Assembly (NCBI GenBank): GCA_031278115.1
Contig: JAITKZ010000048.1
Span: 1 to 14,806 of the forward strand
DNA: 14,806 nucleotides
Direction: 5' to 3'
Source of the DNA: Endomicrobium sp.
GTDB taxonomy: Bacteria; Elusimicrobiota; Endomicrobiia; Endomicrobiales; Endomicrobiaceae
How positions within the stretch are numbered: the stretch's first letter is position 1; each line of letters begins with the position of its first letter. The notes beneath the pieces were generated by a model. The model did not search any database, had not been told where the DNA came from, and was given only the letters and a program-made list of their open reading frames with translations. Positions 14,488-14,806 of this stretch are shown one piece after another. A program made the translations under genes and the position numbers.

Positions 14488-14806
14488 TTAATTCTTCAAT
14501 TGCGACCGCTTAGAAGTTATATAATTTATAAACGACGAACAAACAACCAACATAAACTTTGCTTCATCAAAAGATACGTTATTATTGTTCATATTGGCAT
14601 GTCTTATTCCATCTTCACTATTTGTATAGGCATATAGCTTATCAAATGCCTCTTTCAAACAAACATTTATTTTTATGCCTTTTTTTTCTAATTTATTTAA
14701 TCCATCACCTAATGTACTTGCTCCTGTTATATCTCTAACTACATATTCCACAGCTGAAATACTTTCTTTTATAGAATTTCTAAAATCTGGTTCTTTACCG
14801 TCCCTA
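14488..14806 (-). CDS. AbiJ-like/HEPN-domain protein, N-terminal part beyond window edge
   Basis: The frame is open from the window edge to the TAA at 14488, about 105 residues of a C-terminal domain. Landmarks are RNSIKESISAVEYVVRDITG, STLGDGLNKLEKKGIKIN, LKEAFDKLYAYTN, GIRHAN, and FDEAKFMLVVCSSFINYI. I recognise this from C-terminal HEPN-like domains of abortive-infection proteins of the AbiJ kind, where a conserved Arg-His near GIRH lies between helices. A GTG at 14751 is inside the conserved helix, so the real start is upstream, outside the window. The proposed role in phage defence by RNA cleavage is from the family, not shown here. Its neighbourhood of BRO remnants fits an accessory region. 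Confidence 0.6.
   Translation of the reverse strand, partial: RDGKEPDFRNSIKESISAVEYVVRDITGASTLGDGLNKLEKKGIKINVCLKEAFDKLYAYTNSEDGIRHANMNNNNVSFDEAKFMLVVCSSFINYITSKRSQLKN

Overview
All recognisable genes lie on the minus strand, so transcription runs from high to low coordinates. The DNA is AT-rich. lpxB (lipid A) and the diaminopimelate genes point to a Gram-negative cell with peptidoglycan. Several accessory genes are decaying beside intact housekeeping genes. AT-richness, an intact meso-DAP/lysine set, lipid A synthesis and broken restriction and BRO-type genes together remind me of host-associated Elusimicrobiota such as Endomicrobium. That placement is inference from gene content, not a database match.

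Layout in transcription order. (1) 14806-13968: the 3' part of a HEPN/AbiJ-like gene cut by the window edge, a strong hairpin, and a BRO/DinD-type gene broken by two frameshifts and an internal deletion. Its remaining tail overlaps the dnaJ start codon. (2) 13971-12829: dnaJ, followed by a hairpin terminator. (3) 12747-11043: a clear sigma70-type promoter and nrdR, then a 43-codon remnant that looks like the zinc-ribbon end of class II ribonucleotide reductase (nrdJ), then dcd with a Ser at the usual catalytic Glu, then a DUF805 gene with a nonsense codon and a G9 tract at its ribosome-binding site. (4) 10939-4233: guaA and the phosphate transporter genes pstS, pstC, pstA and pstB. Between pstS and pstC sits a restriction-modification cassette: an apparently intact HindIII-family endonuclease followed by a frame-broken cognate methyltransferase. 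No phoU is seen. (5) 4228-1: lpxB, then lysA with its own promoter, dapF, and dapA cut by the left edge. A roughly 165-nt element with strong predicted RNA folding lies between the lysA stop and the dapF start.

The genes form tight transcription units with overlaps of 1 to 7 nt (guaA/pstS, methyltransferase/pstC, pstC/pstA, pstA/pstB). The core functions are phosphate uptake, GMP synthesis, lipid A synthesis, lysine and peptidoglycan precursor synthesis, and protein folding.

The most striking observation is the apparently intact HindIII-type nuclease beside a disrupted methyltransferase, in DNA that still carries at least six AAGCTT sites. Either another methylase protects the genome, the split methylase still works, or the nuclease is silent or changed in specificity. 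No RNA genes, CRISPR arrays or complete insertion sequences were seen.
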